Origin: JAJCYL01 sp040222875
Lineage (GTDB): Bacteria > Bacteroidota > Bacteroidia > Cytophagales > Cyclobacteriaceae
Length of the DNA: 64,000 nt
Assembly (NCBI GenBank): GCA_040222875.1
Contig: JAVKCG010000009.1
Coordinates: 62,001 to 126,000, forward strand
Reading direction: 5' to 3'
Below are positions 27,034 through 36,500 of the stretch, piece by piece. The position numbers and the translations under genes are program-made. Every line of letters begins with the position of its first letter. Position 1 is the first letter of the stretch. The notes under the pieces were generated by a model. The model made no database searches. It had not been told where the DNA came from and saw only the letters and a program-made list of their open reading frames with translations.

Positions 27034-28002
27034 TTAAGAATTTAATACCTCATTCACCCAACTTTTACCCCAATCTTCCATCTCCTCAGCAGACCATAGC
27101 TTTGGAAAAAAACAGACCTTCTGAAATCTAGGTGGAAGGTATTTCTGCCAGTTGGTTCCTCCGGTAGCTGCAATTACATCAGGGTCATTTTGGAGGTGCT
27201 TGGCTGCAGAGCGGTAATGCGATAGCGGCCAGTTGATATTGGCACTAACATCTAACTTTCTTAGTTCCTTAATAATCTCATCGGGTTCATCCCCATTAGC
27301 ATAATTAGCATGAAAGATGCTGTTCAGGTTATTGTTAGTGTGGAACCGCATTCTTTTGATCAATTCTTCAGAATACTTTTCTTCAAATTGTTTGAGGGTC
27401 AAGGTTTTCTTGCCGGTTGCCAATTCTGAAGCGCCTTCCTTCCAATAAATCGCATCGTACAAAACTTTAGTATCCTGCTCATTGGTTAATTTTTCACGGT
27501 GCTTGATACTGACCAGATTGATTGCATCGGTTCCGGCAATTTCAATAAATCTGTATTGTGCTGATTGAAACCCACTTGATGGAAGTAACGACATTCTGAA
27601 GCTAAGAAATTGTCGCTTGTCAAGCCCCTCCACCATAATACCAAACGAATTGGTCAGCTGGTCAAAGTAATTATTGATCCTTTTCAGTTTTTCTAGAAAA
27701 AGCTCAGCCGACAATTTCTTTTCGCCTGTCATTTGAGAGATTTCCCACAGAATTAATTTGAAATAGAGTTCTGTAATCTGATGGTAGGTAATGAAAATCG
27801 TTTCATCCTTAAATGGGGTCTTGGGTTGCTGAAGTGAGAGTAATGTATCCAGGTTCACATAATCCCAGTAGGTGAGGTAGTCAGCATGCAGCAGTCCATC
27901 CAGATAAGATGACAAATCCTGGCCCATGGCGTTGTACTTATCTTCAAGCTTTACCAGCCGTTTGATAATTTCCGGGTCAAAGTTTTTAGGGTCTGATGCC
28001 AT
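27034..28002 (-). CDS. kynA: Tryptophan 2,3-dioxygenase
   Basis: A heme enzyme that opens the indole ring of tryptophan to N-formylkynurenine, the first step of the kynurenine pathway. The 322-residue sequence holds the family motifs LTYWDYVNLDTLLSLQ (near 48), TYHQITELYFKLILWEI (near 77) with the conserved distal histidine, and FRMSLLPSSGFQSAQYRFIEI (near 131). It is divergent from the glutaryl-CoA dehydrogenase gene, an enzyme of the lower tryptophan/lysine breakdown route. Confidence 0.93.
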   Translation of the reverse strand: MASDPKNFDPEIIKRLVKLEDKYNAMGQDLSSYLDGLLHADYLTYWDYVNLDTLLSLQQPKTPFKDETIFITYHQITELYFKLILWEISQMTGEKKLSAELFLEKLKRINNYFDQLTNSFGIMVEGLDKRQFLSFRMSLLPSSGFQSAQYRFIEIAGTDAINLVSIKHREKLTNEQDTKVLYDAIYWKEGASELATGKKTLTLKQFEEKYSEELIKRMRFHTNNNLNSIFHANYANGDEPDEIIKELRKLDVSANINWPLSHYRSAAKHLQNDPDVIAATGGTNWQKYLPPRFQKVCFFPKLWSAEEMEDWGKSWVNEVLNS

Positions 28003-28026
28003 TGGGGTTATTGGTTGTTAAAGCCG

Positions 28027-28034
28027 TAAATTTG
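28027..28034 (+). promoter_or_regulatory. Putative -7 box for the glutaryl-CoA dehydrogenase gene
   Basis: TAAATTTG is a perfect TAnnTTTG match in the 66-base divergent intergenic region, 35 bases before the ATG at 28069. Confidence 0.5.
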
Positions 28035-28068
28035 CGGCCAAATAATTAACCCTACAAAAAATATACTT

Positions 28069-29283
28069 ATGTCGACGTTGACGCAGGAGGCACCCCCTAA
28101 GAAAGCACATAATGATGATTTCCAGTCCCCGGATTTTTACCTAATGGATGACATGCTCACCGAGGAGCACAAGCTAATTAGAAGCTCTATTCGGGATTTT
28201 GTAAAAAAGGAAATCACACCTTTCATTGAAGATTGGGCACAGGATTGCCACTTTCCTCAGGAGATCGTGAAAAAATTTGGTGAGATCGGCGCCTTTGGGC
28301 CAACCATACCAGAAACCTACGGTGGCGGTGGCTTAGATTACATTTCTTATGGCCTCATTATGCAGGAAATCGAAAGAGGTGATTCCGGTATGCGATCGAC
28401 TGCATCGGTGCAAGGTTCTTTGGTGATGTACCCTATTTATAAGTTCGGTTCAGAGGAACAACGGATGAAATACCTCCCCAAACTAGCCTCCGGTGAATGG
28501 CTAGGTTGCTTTGGATTGACTGAACCAGATTTCGGCTCAAATCCAAGTGGTATGGTGACCAACTTCAAAGATATGGGCGACCATTATTTACTAAATGGTG
28601 CCAAAATGTGGATTTCAAATTCACCTTATGCTGATGTTGCCGTTGTATGGGCAAAGAACGAAGAAGACCGCATTCATGGGTTGATTGTAGAGCGGGGCAT
28701 GGAAGGATTCACCGCACCTGAGACCCACGGCAAATGGTCGCTAAGGGCAAGCTGTACTGGTGAGCTGGTTTTTGACAATGTGAAAGTACCCAAGGAGAAT
28801 TTACTGCCAGGAAAGAGCGGCTTAGGAGCACCAATGATGTGCCTTGACTCGGCTAGGTATGGCATCGCTTGGGGCGCCATCGGAGCCGCTATGGATTGCT
28901 ATGAATCAGCCAGGAAATATTCACTTGAGCGTATTCAATTTGACAAGCCGATTGCTTCTTTTCAATTAACACAAAAGAAGTTGGCCGAAATGCTGACAGA
29001 AATCACGAAAGCACAACTGCTGAACCTGAGGCTGGGACAACTATTAAATGAAGGCAAGTCTAACACAACGCATATTTCAATGGCTAAACGTAATAGCGTA
29101 TATACCGCTCTTAAGATTGCCAGGGAAGCAAGACAGATTCATGGAGGTATGGGTATTACTGGTGAGTACCCAATTATGCGCCACATGATGAACCTTGAAT
29201 CCGTGATTACCTATGAAGGCACCCATGATATTCATCTATTGATTTTGGGCAAGGAGATTACTGGGATTCAGGCATTTGTGTAA
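28069..29283 (+). CDS. Acyl-CoA dehydrogenase, probable glutaryl-CoA dehydrogenase
   Basis: A 404-residue flavoprotein that oxidises an acyl-CoA. The glutaryl-CoA type is suggested by GDSGMRSTASVQGSLVM (substrate carboxylate contacts), FGLTEPDFGSNPSGM for FAD, and YEGTHDIHLLILG with the catalytic Glu383 at the position used by glutaryl-CoA dehydrogenases. It lacks a signal peptide and is cytosolic. Paired divergently with tryptophan 2,3-dioxygenase, it probably serves tryptophan or lysine catabolism to crotonyl-CoA. Confidence 0.88.
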   Translation: MSTLTQEAPPKKAHNDDFQSPDFYLMDDMLTEEHKLIRSSIRDFVKKEITPFIEDWAQDCHFPQEIVKKFGEIGAFGPTIPETYGGGGLDYISYGLIMQEIERGDSGMRSTASVQGSLVMYPIYKFGSEEQRMKYLPKLASGEWLGCFGLTEPDFGSNPSGMVTNFKDMGDHYLLNGAKMWISNSPYADVAVVWAKNEEDRIHGLIVERGMEGFTAPETHGKWSLRASCTGELVFDNVKVPKENLLPGKSGLGAPMMCLDSARYGIAWGAIGAAMDCYESARKYSLERIQFDKPIASFQLTQKKLAEMLTEITKAQLLNLRLGQLLNEGKSNTTHISMAKRNSVYTALKIAREARQIHGGMGITGEYPIMRHMMNLESVITYEGTHDIHLLILGKEITGIQAFV

Positions 29284-29297
29284 AGGGCTCTGCGGAT

Positions 29298-29393
29298 ATT
29301 AAAAACTTTTTCCAATCAGAGTCTCTCAAAGAGGGCTGATATTAATGCTTAAGGATGTTGCTCAGAGTCCCCTTCGGGAGACTCGGAGCGGGG
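29298..29393. repeat. Hairpin repeat unit, copy 1 of 2
   Basis: A unit of about 100 bases with two stem-loops: ATCAG ... CTGAT, and GAGTCCCCTTCGGGAGACTC. It is repeated directly at 29407-29505. The unit lies in the 307-base gap downstream of the acyl-CoA dehydrogenase gene. Confidence 0.75.
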
Positions 29394-29406
29394 TTAGTAG
29401 AGGATA

Positions 29407-29505
29407 ATTAAAAACTGTTCCCCATCAGAGTCTCTCAAAAAGGACTCTGATGTTAGAGCACTTCAGAATGTGGCTCAGAGTCCCCTTAGGGAGACTCGGA
29501 GCGGG
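29407..29505. repeat. Hairpin repeat unit, copy 2 of 2
   Basis: The same unit as 29298-29393, with a better first stem, ATCAGAGTC ... GACTCTGAT, and second stem GAGTCCCCTTAGGGAGACTC. The rest of the gap to 29590 shows nothing clear. The pair could terminate or protect the convergent transcripts from both sides. Confidence 0.75.
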
Positions 29506-29590
29506 TGAGGCACAAGTGATGCTTCGCTTAGCACATACGCCAAGAAGGTGATTGAATTCATGATTTGGATAAATGAAGATCAACATCAGA

Positions 29591-30862
29591 TTATTCCAAA
29601 TGCCCCAACTGCTCACCCATCAAAATATGCTGATGAAAGTCCTCACCCTCTTCAAGAGGTACATCAATTGTGAAGTTGACACCGTCTTGAAAGAGCATGA
29701 TAAAATCAGAGCCGCCAAAGAGGAAGTATCCCAACATGTCACCTTTTTTGGCTTCATATCCTGGCTGAACATAGTCTTCAAAATTGACAGAATTGACGGT
29801 GGCCATCCCGATCGGTAGGAGTGCTACTAAACCGTAAGCTTCAGTTTCAATGATCACGCAACCTCGTGTTTCCACCATTTGCCAGCCGACCAATGATGGG
29901 TCAAATGCATAACGGTTGTTTTCGGCATCCCAATAAACGACGGCACCTGATGGGTTGATCCCTTCAATGATGCGGACCTCTTTAACAGTTCCGCTCATCG
30001 GAAAATGGTAACGATGATAGTCGTTCACATTCAAGAATGAATGGGTGAATGTTCCTCCAGCGAATGCCGTTTTGAATTGATTGTCTTCACCGATCAATTT
30101 TTCAATTGAGTTCAATGTAGCCGATTTCACAGGTACTCCTTCTTTTTGAACAATGTTGGAGTTACTATCTATGGCCCAGGTGCCCATCGGCTGTGAATCG
30201 GCAAAGGATGCTACGATCGAATCATCATCAGGAGAGGCAATTGGCCTCACCTCTGGTGATTTCAAATGTCTGGCAAAAAACTGGTTGAAAGTTTTCCAGT
30301 TGGCTGGATCTTCATACCAGTCGTTTTGAAGTCCGAATTTTTTGTCATTCAAAGCTGTTTGGTAATATTCTTCGTTCCAGGAAGCTTCCGAGTCCAGGAA
30401 TTCACCCCACGATTTGCTAAAAGACCGGATCCAAGAGGCATACGGTTCGGCGTATTGAAGAGAGTTGTTGAACAAGTCCATATCAGCTAATTCCGGAAGT
30501 GGCTGATCATTGATGAAATAGAAATAACAAATCCCTTGAAGGATGTTGTCATAGATTTCCGGGTATTCTTCCTTCTTCAATAGCGCCCAGGGCATTGCTT
30601 TTTCAGCCCAAGAAACAAACTCAAAATACGCTTCCAGCGATTGAGCAGGGTTGGTATTTCGATCAGGATTAATCGTTTTAACCATGGCAATCGACTTTTC
30701 AAGCATGGTTTTCACTTCGGGATTTTGCTCAAGTAACTCGATGAGCTCCAGAGTTGCTTTGCCATATTCGACTTGCTGCTGTTGAGCTTCTGGTGTACAG
30801 GCACTAAAAGTGACAAATGCCCAAAAACATAAAAAATTAAAGGGGTTGGTTGATTTATACAT
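29591..30862 (-). CDS. Phosphatidylserine decarboxylase-like lipoprotein
   Basis: A 423-residue protein with the family core FNQFFARHLKSPEVRPIASP, FLNVNDYHRYHFPMSGTV (with the conserved histidines) and FGGSDFIMLFQ (G384-S385), the place of the self-cleavage GST motif that makes the pyruvoyl cofactor. Unlike housekeeping Psd it has an SPII signal (FVTFSACTPEAQ), so it would sit outside the inner membrane, and a long N-terminal helical domain. The substrate is therefore uncertain; it may act on another carboxylated compound. Confidence 0.82.
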   Translation of the reverse strand: MYKSTNPFNFLCFWAFVTFSACTPEAQQQQVEYGKATLELIELLEQNPEVKTMLEKSIAMVKTINPDRNTNPAQSLEAYFEFVSWAEKAMPWALLKKEEYPEIYDNILQGICYFYFINDQPLPELADMDLFNNSLQYAEPYASWIRSFSKSWGEFLDSEASWNEEYYQTALNDKKFGLQNDWYEDPANWKTFNQFFARHLKSPEVRPIASPDDDSIVASFADSQPMGTWAIDSNSNIVQKEGVPVKSATLNSIEKLIGEDNQFKTAFAGGTFTHSFLNVNDYHRYHFPMSGTVKEVRIIEGINPSGAVVYWDAENNRYAFDPSLVGWQMVETRGCVIIETEAYGLVALLPIGMATVNSVNFEDYVQPGYEAKKGDMLGYFLFGGSDFIMLFQDGVNFTIDVPLEEGEDFHQHILMGEQLGHLE

Positions 30863-30881
30863 GTCGGTATCGGTTAGTATT

Positions 30882-31382
30882 CTATTGTTTCACCCATTTC
30901 AGTCTTAAACCGGAATTAGCATCTTCCGCTGGTTGCAAGATTAAAGTATCGCCGCTGAAGGAATACCTTCTCATTACCACATCGTTCCATTCAGCTGGAT
31001 TGGAATGGGAAATCCTTGCATGCTGAACAGTGTTCCCATTTTCATTCACGGAATACTTTGCAAAGTAGACGTAAGAACCGGTTAAATGACGCAAAGCTTC
31101 ATCAGGAATTGAGTCGTTAAAATTGGGAAATTGCAAATCGGTATCCTGATAGCCGTCCACTGTTAAATGCAACGCCATGTTTTCAGTGGCGTCATAGAGC
31201 AGGTAGCCCTGCATGCCATCTCTCCAAAGCCTCCATTCCCCTGTTTCAGGATCTTTTTGTTCCATAATGTGAAGTGACCAAAGTCCTTCAAGAGGGTTTT
31301 CTTGCCTCGCCTGTTCTGTCTTTTTTTCAGAGCAGGCAGTAAAAAGGAAGATACATATGATCGCAATGGGAAGTTTGTTCAT
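30882..31382 (-). CDS. Lipocalin-like lipoprotein
   Basis: A 166-residue protein with SPII signal (AIICIFLFTACSEKK). The body contains LEGLWSLHIMEQ, MQGYLLYDATENMALHLTV and HARISHSNPAEW, the pattern of lipocalin-like proteins with a GxW start and a YLxYD strand. Predicted small envelope beta-barrel that binds a lipid or other small ligand. It lies 19 bases upstream of the decarboxylase-like lipoprotein gene and is probably in one operon with it. Confidence 0.75.
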   Translation of the reverse strand: MNKLPIAIICIFLFTACSEKKTEQARQENPLEGLWSLHIMEQKDPETGEWRLWRDGMQGYLLYDATENMALHLTVDGYQDTDLQFPNFNDSIPDEALRHLTGSYVYFAKYSVNENGNTVQHARISHSNPAEWNDVVMRRYSFSGDTLILQPAEDANSGLRLKWVKQ

Positions 31383-31490
31383 GGGTGATTTTGATTTCTG
31401 ACCTAAAGATATTCACCGATAAAGACTTTTGGGTCAGGATATTTATTGCATCGCATTATTAATTATGTTGCAACTCAAATTGGTAAGCTG

Positions 31491-32159
31491 ATGATAGCAA
31501 TGCAATTGAAACGATACGGCTATTTGATGATCATTATTCCCCTGTTAATGGCATGTTCGAAGCCGTCAGCCAGGGAAATTCTACTTAATCCCGAACATCC
31601 TGAATGGACTAAAACAGCCCCGGAGGAATTTGGTGCAATTGTTACGACCTCAAAAGGTGATTTCAAGTTGAGGATAGTGAGATCATGGGCTCCAATTGGT
31701 GCAGATCGCTTTTATAACCTGGCAAGGTTCGGTTATTATGATGACTCCAGGTTTTATCGGGTTGTAAAGGGCTTCATTGTACAATTTGGCCTGGCAAGAG
31801 ACCCTCAAATCACTGAAAAATGGCTTGATCAGACGATCGGTGATGATCCGGTAAAGGCATCGAATACAAGAGGCAGGCTTGCTTTTGCATTCACCGATCC
31901 TGGTACACGAAGCACCCAGGTTTACATTAGTACTGTCGACAATATCCGACTTGATTCCATTGGTTTTGCCCCCTTTGGAGAGGTGATTGAAGGTATGGAT
32001 ATCGTCGATAAGATTTATTCCGTTTACGGTGAAAATGCCGGTGGCGGGGTACGAAGAGGAAATCAGAAATTCATTATTGAAGAAGGAAATACTCATCTTG
32101 ACGAAGAGTTTCCGAAACTCGATAAGTTATTGAAAATTGAAATAGTTGAAGTTCTTTAG
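31491..32159 (+). CDS. Peptidyl-prolyl cis-trans isomerase (cyclophilin) lipoprotein
   Basis: A cyclophilin fold, with catalytic region SRFYRVVKGFIVQFG and RLAFAFTDPGTRSTQVYIS, and FAPFGEVIEGMDIVDKIY. An in-frame TTG lies upstream at 31446; I start at the ATG 31491 (a further ATG is at 31500), which gives a SPII signal ending LLMACSKP. Predicted periplasmic or outer-membrane folding helper. At 222 residues it has normal length for exported cyclophilins. It is divergent from the lipocalin-like gene. Confidence 0.85.
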   Translation: MIAMQLKRYGYLMIIIPLLMACSKPSAREILLNPEHPEWTKTAPEEFGAIVTTSKGDFKLRIVRSWAPIGADRFYNLARFGYYDDSRFYRVVKGFIVQFGLARDPQITEKWLDQTIGDDPVKASNTRGRLAFAFTDPGTRSTQVYISTVDNIRLDSIGFAPFGEVIEGMDIVDKIYSVYGENAGGGVRRGNQKFIIEEGNTHLDEEFPKLDKLLKIEIVEVL

Positions 32160-32245
32160 ATCGTCAGAAGCGACGCCATCGCTTAACACTTGCTTAAAAA
32201 GAGGGCGAATCTCTTAGTGGCTGGTTTTAGAAAAGCCCAAAAACC

Positions 32246-32348
32246 GACGTCATTCCCGCGGAGGCGGGAATCCCTATAAGTTTGGTAGCAAACCGATTGA
32301 GATCCCCGACTCGTCCCGATTTGTATCGGGACTCTCGAGAATGACGTC
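32246..32348. repeat. GTCATTCCCG palindromic repeat, copy 1
   Basis: Bounded by the inverted ends GACGTCATTC and GAATGACGTC, with inner CCCGCGGAGGCGGG and CCCGATTTGTATCGGG hairpins. First of three related units in the 890-base gene-free stretch 32160-33049. The 86 bases before it show nothing clear. Confidence 0.8.
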
Positions 32349-32384
32349 TTTGAATTAACCAGCTAGGAAGGTTCTATCCCATGC

Positions 32385-32450
32385 CGTCATTCTGAGGAGG
32401 TTAAAATCCTGAACTTCGTGAAGGATGTAACTGACGAAAGAATCTCTTTG
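32385..32450. repeat. CGTCATTCTGAGGA-type repeat
   Basis: Begins CGTCATTCTGAGGAGG and ends GACGAAAGAATCTCTTTG, with an ATCCTGAACTTCGTGAAGGAT hairpin inside (21 bases, spaced by 3). This resembles a dispersed Bacteroidota intergenic repeat different from the CCCG type. Confidence 0.6.
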
Positions 32451-32598
32451 TGGAATGGTAGTTAGTTATACCACCAATTCATACAAGTTTATCGCATTAC
32501 AAATGCTTGTATTTTAAAATCCGCGTTACAAACGCGAATGGGATATAAGCTAGTGGTTTAACATTTAAGCGAAAGGGCTAGGTAGTTTCAATAACTCC

Positions 32599-32685
32599 CG
32601 TCATTCCCGCGGAAAGCGGGAATCCCCACAAGTCTAGCAGAAACCCGATGGAGATTCCCGACTCGCTAATGTCTCGGGAATGACG
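32599..32685. repeat. GTCATTCCCG palindromic repeat, copy 2
   Basis: An 87-base unit from CGTCATTCCCGCGG to CGGGAATGACG. Copy 3 is the same length and continues with the same 3' neighbour sequence, so the two share a longer duplicated block. Confidence 0.8.
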
Positions 32686-32707
32686 TCTTTAAGATGATTT
32701 GTAAAAA

Positions 32708-32807
32708 TTGTCTGAATCAAGGATTTGCAGGATTTTGGGATTTATAGGATTTAATCACCAGTATCCATCCTGCTAATCTTTAAATCCGATAATCCCGATT
32801 CAGACAA
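32708..32807. repeat. TTGTCTGAATC inverted repeat
   Basis: A 100-base unit bounded by TTGTCTGAATC and its exact complement GATTCAGACAA, with imperfectly complementary GGATTT/AAATCC tracts inside. It lies just 3' of copy 2 of the GTCATTCCCG repeat. Confidence 0.75.
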
Positions 32808-32878
32808 ATGTTTTGTTCAAGTGAAGCTGTCCCCTAATAGATATGTCGTGAGGAGAACCAGATACTTACTATATCCCT

Positions 32879-32965
32879 CGTCATTCCCGCGGAAGCGGGA
32901 ATCCCCTTAAGCCTGGTAGAAACCCGGTTGAGATTCCCGACTCGGTTGCGCTATCGGGAATGACG
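32879..32965. repeat. GTCATTCCCG palindromic repeat, copy 3
   Basis: Same ends and length (87 bases) as copy 2, with minor changes, followed by the shared sequence TCTTTAAGATGATT. Confidence 0.8.
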
Positions 32966-32987
32966 TCTTTAAGATGATTGGTAAAAA

Positions 32988-33020
32988 TTGTCTGAATCAC
33001 GGATTTATAGGATTATAGTA
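32988..33020. repeat. Half copy of the TTGTCTGAATC repeat
   Basis: Repeats the left arm of 32708-32807 (TTGTCTGAATC then GGATTTATAGG) without its right arm, so the duplicated block of copies 2 and 3 was cut here. Confidence 0.65.
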
Positions 33021-33049
33021 TTTATAGCATTCAAAAGTCAAATCCATCC

Positions 33050-33454
33050 TTATTTCCAGGTTTTCCAAGAATATGGTAGGAATTTATTAAGACCTTTGTC
33101 AAAAGCATTCCAGTAGAGCAAATCGCTACCATTGAAGAAAACATCTATCTCATCTCCAACTCTAAAGGGTCTTCTCCAACTGCTAGAATATCTCAATTTT
33201 CTAATTATAGGCTGTGTCTCAGATAAGATAACTACAAAAGGATAATCAATTCTCGTGAAGTCATTTCTGATAGGAACTTTTTCCTTTCTGTATTCAACCA
33301 CTTTTGCTCTTAACTTTTTTGAGTTCTTTCTAAGAGAAATAAAGTGGATTTTATTATTCGCTTGGAATAATATGAATATTAAGGGCGGCAGTATTATCCA
33401 AAGGTCTTCCAAAATTAGACGTTCAATATACAAGTCAATTGAGAATTTCAACAC
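33050..33454 (-). CDS. Small membrane-anchored hypothetical protein
   Basis: A 134-residue protein with one N-terminal membrane segment (about residues 17-32, DLWIILPPLIFILFQ) and a basic beta-rich domain with RAKVVEYRKEK, DYPFVVILS and FRVGDEIDVFFNGSD. This arrangement recalls DUF3592-like proteins, but the match is weak. The only start is a GTG directly after an in-frame stop, so the 5' end may be lost. It is an orphan next to a repeat cluster. Confidence 0.5.
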   Translation of the reverse strand: MLKFSIDLYIERLILEDLWIILPPLIFILFQANNKIHFISLRKNSKKLRAKVVEYRKEKVPIRNDFTRIDYPFVVILSETQPIIRKLRYSSSWRRPFRVGDEIDVFFNGSDLLYWNAFDKGLNKFLPYSWKTWK

Positions 33455-33555
33455 CTATCAATGCTATTTGACTAGTTCCACTCCCATTTCCACCAGCGGC
33501 TTTTAATTCCTTCTATCCAGCCCTAACTTGAATCTTCAATCAAATTCGATTCAAG

Positions 33556-36500
33556 ATGATGAAACCAGTCACTCACTTTTTAGGATTTTTATTTCTACTA
33601 GCATTTATTTCAATTGATATTCAAGCCCAGCAATTTGATGAAAGCTATTTCAATGGTATGGAATGGCGAAATATCGGCCCCAAAAGGGGAGGGCGTTCCT
33701 TGGCGGTTTCGGGTAGTCCCGGCCGCAGAAATGAATACTATTTTGGGGCAGTTGGCGGTGGCCTTTGGAAAACCACTGATAGCGGTACTTCCTGGAAACC
33801 GGTCACTGATGGTCAGCTTCAAAGCTCTTCAGTTGGGGCGGTAGCGGTTGCAGAAACCAATCCTGATATCATTTACATCGGCATGGGCGAAACTGAGCTG
33901 CGTGGAAATATTATGCAGGGTGATGGCGTATATAAATCAGTGGATGGCGGTGAAACCTGGCGGAATGTTGGTTTGAAGGAAACTCAGGCTATTGCCAAGG
34001 TGAAAGTGCACCCCACCAATCCGGACATAGTGTATGTAGCAGCCCTTGGCCATCCTTACGGCAAGAATGAAGAGCGGGGTGTTTTCCGGTCAAGGGATGG
34101 TGGCAATACCTGGCAAAAGATCAAGTATGTAAGTGATGACACCGGAGCTATCGATCTGGTGATTGACAGGAACAATCCGAATGTGATCTATGCGTCTTTC
34201 TGGCAGGTGTATAGAACTGCCTATAAAATGTGGGGAGGTGGCCCTGAATGTGGCCTTTACAAGTCAACTGATGGCGGCGACACCTGGACTGAATTAACCA
34301 AAAACCCAGGAATGCCGGAAGCCCCAATTGGTAAGATTGGTATTTCGGTTTCCCCAGTAAATTCCAATCGGGTTTTTGCTCAGGTGGAAGCAAATGAAGG
34401 GGGTTTATTCCGATCAGATGATGCCGGAAAAACCTGGGAGCGGGTAAATGATGAACGCAAGCTTCGGCAGAGGGCATTTTATTACAGCCGGGTTTATGCC
34501 GACACGCAGGATGAAGATGTGGTTTATGTGCTCAATGTAGATTTTTGGAAATCAACCGATGGCGGTAAAACATTCGATATTGAGATCATTACACCACATG
34601 GCGATCACCATGACATGTGGATTGACATCAATGATCCGCAGCGGATGATCGTAGCCACTGACGGTGGCGGATCGGTTTCTGTGAATGGAGGTGAAACCTG
34701 GACGGGTCAGCAATACGCTACGTCACAGTTTTACCACATCATGACCACGATGGATTTTCCATACCATGTGTGTGGAGCGCAACAGGATAATTCAACCATG
34801 TGCATCCCAAGTGAAGGCTGGGGTTTCATGCAGGCGAGGGGCCCATCCGATGAATACTATTATGCAGTGGGCGGAGGCGAGAGTGGCTACATTTCTCAAG
34901 ACCCCAAAAACCTTGATGTTTTCTACGCCGGAAGCCAGGGTGCCCTACTTACAAAATATGATCGAAGTAATGGTCAGAAACGAGATTTACAAGTCTATCC
35001 CAGGTTCTTCTCGGGAGACCCTTCTGCCGACCTGCCAGAACGCTGGCAATGGACATTCCCAATCTTGTTTTCGCCAGTAGATAATAATCGCCTGTACACC
35101 TGTTCACAGCATGTTTGGTACTCTACTGATGGCGGCCAAAGCTGGGAAAAAATCAGCCCCGATCTAACCATTGGTGACCCTGAGACATTGGGAGTAACTG
35201 GAGGTGTAATCACTAAGGACATGAATGGCCCTGAGATTTATGCGACAGTTTTCGCACTTGCGCCATCTTATCATGATGTGAATACAATTTGGGCTGGATC
35301 TGATGATGGCCTGGTTCATATCACCAGAGACCACGGGGCCAATTGGGAAAATATCACCCCGCCGGACATGGTAAAAGATACCAGGGTGAGCATAATCGAG
35401 GCCTCCAAGCACACACCCGGCGTAGCTTACATAGCGGCCAAGCGTTATCAAATGGATGATCGCAAACCGTACATCTGGAGAACAGCTGACTATGGCAAAA
35501 CCTGGACTAAAATTGTGGATGGCATCAGGGAAGATGATTTTCTGCATGTGATTAGGGAAGACCCCACAAGGCCAGGTTTACTTTATGCCGGTGGTGAACA
35601 TCAGACATGGGTTTCCTGGGATAATGGTGACAACTGGCAGTCGCTGCAGATTAATATGCCTGACACCCAGGTAACTGATTTGAGTGTAACGGAAAAGGAT
35701 TTAGTAGCTGGAACGCATGGCCGTTCTGTTTTTATCCTGGATGATCTGGCACCTATTAGAGAGATGAATGCCGAAGTAGCTGCAAAATCGGTTTATCTTT
35801 TCAAGCCTTATTATGCCGTCCGTAGAGTTCAGGATGCCGTGATCCAATATTATCTCGCTGATCAGGCTGATGAAGTGAAAATCGAAATACTTGATGAGGC
35901 TGGAAATCTGGTCGAAGAATTCGTTGGTACTGAACCTGAATTGGATAAAAAGAATGATCCGGGTGCCAGTTGGTTTGGTGCATTGCCAAAAGATCCAACT
36001 ACAGCCAAAGGCTTGAACCAGTGGGAGTGGAAGCTGAGATATCCGGGAGCTACCGAATTTGAGGGCATGATCATCTGGTCGGCCAGGCCACAACTTGGGC
36101 CATGGGCACCTCCGGGAAATTATCAGGTGAGATTAACAGTTGGCGATGATGTGCAAACCCAAATGTTTAAAGTGAGACTTGACCCCAGGCAGAATGATGT
36201 GGAGTTGGCTGATGTACAGGAGCAGTTTGAACTGGCCATGCAAATCAGGAATGAAACAACGAGAGCCAATGAGGCGGTAATCCAGATTCGTGAGATCAAG
36301 GGACAACTCAATGAGCAGATTGAAGGTGGCAGTAAAAGCTTAATGAAAACAGCAAATGACTTCCTTGAAAAAATCAGTGCGGTTGAGCAGGAGCTTTATC
36401 AGGTACAAAACCAAAGCCCACAAGATCCTTTGAATTTTCCTATTAAGGTCAACAACCGTCTGGCTTATTTAAGAAAGAGCCTGGAAAGCGGTGATGGCCC

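Noticed and set aside
29298..29505. CRISPR array
   Set aside because: Only two long units with internal hairpins, no regular short spacers and no cas genes.
32246..32965. CRISPR-like or riboswitch reading of the GTCATTCCCG units
   Set aside because: Three imperfect palindromes at irregular spacing with no spacers, and not placed upstream of a gene in a consistent way.
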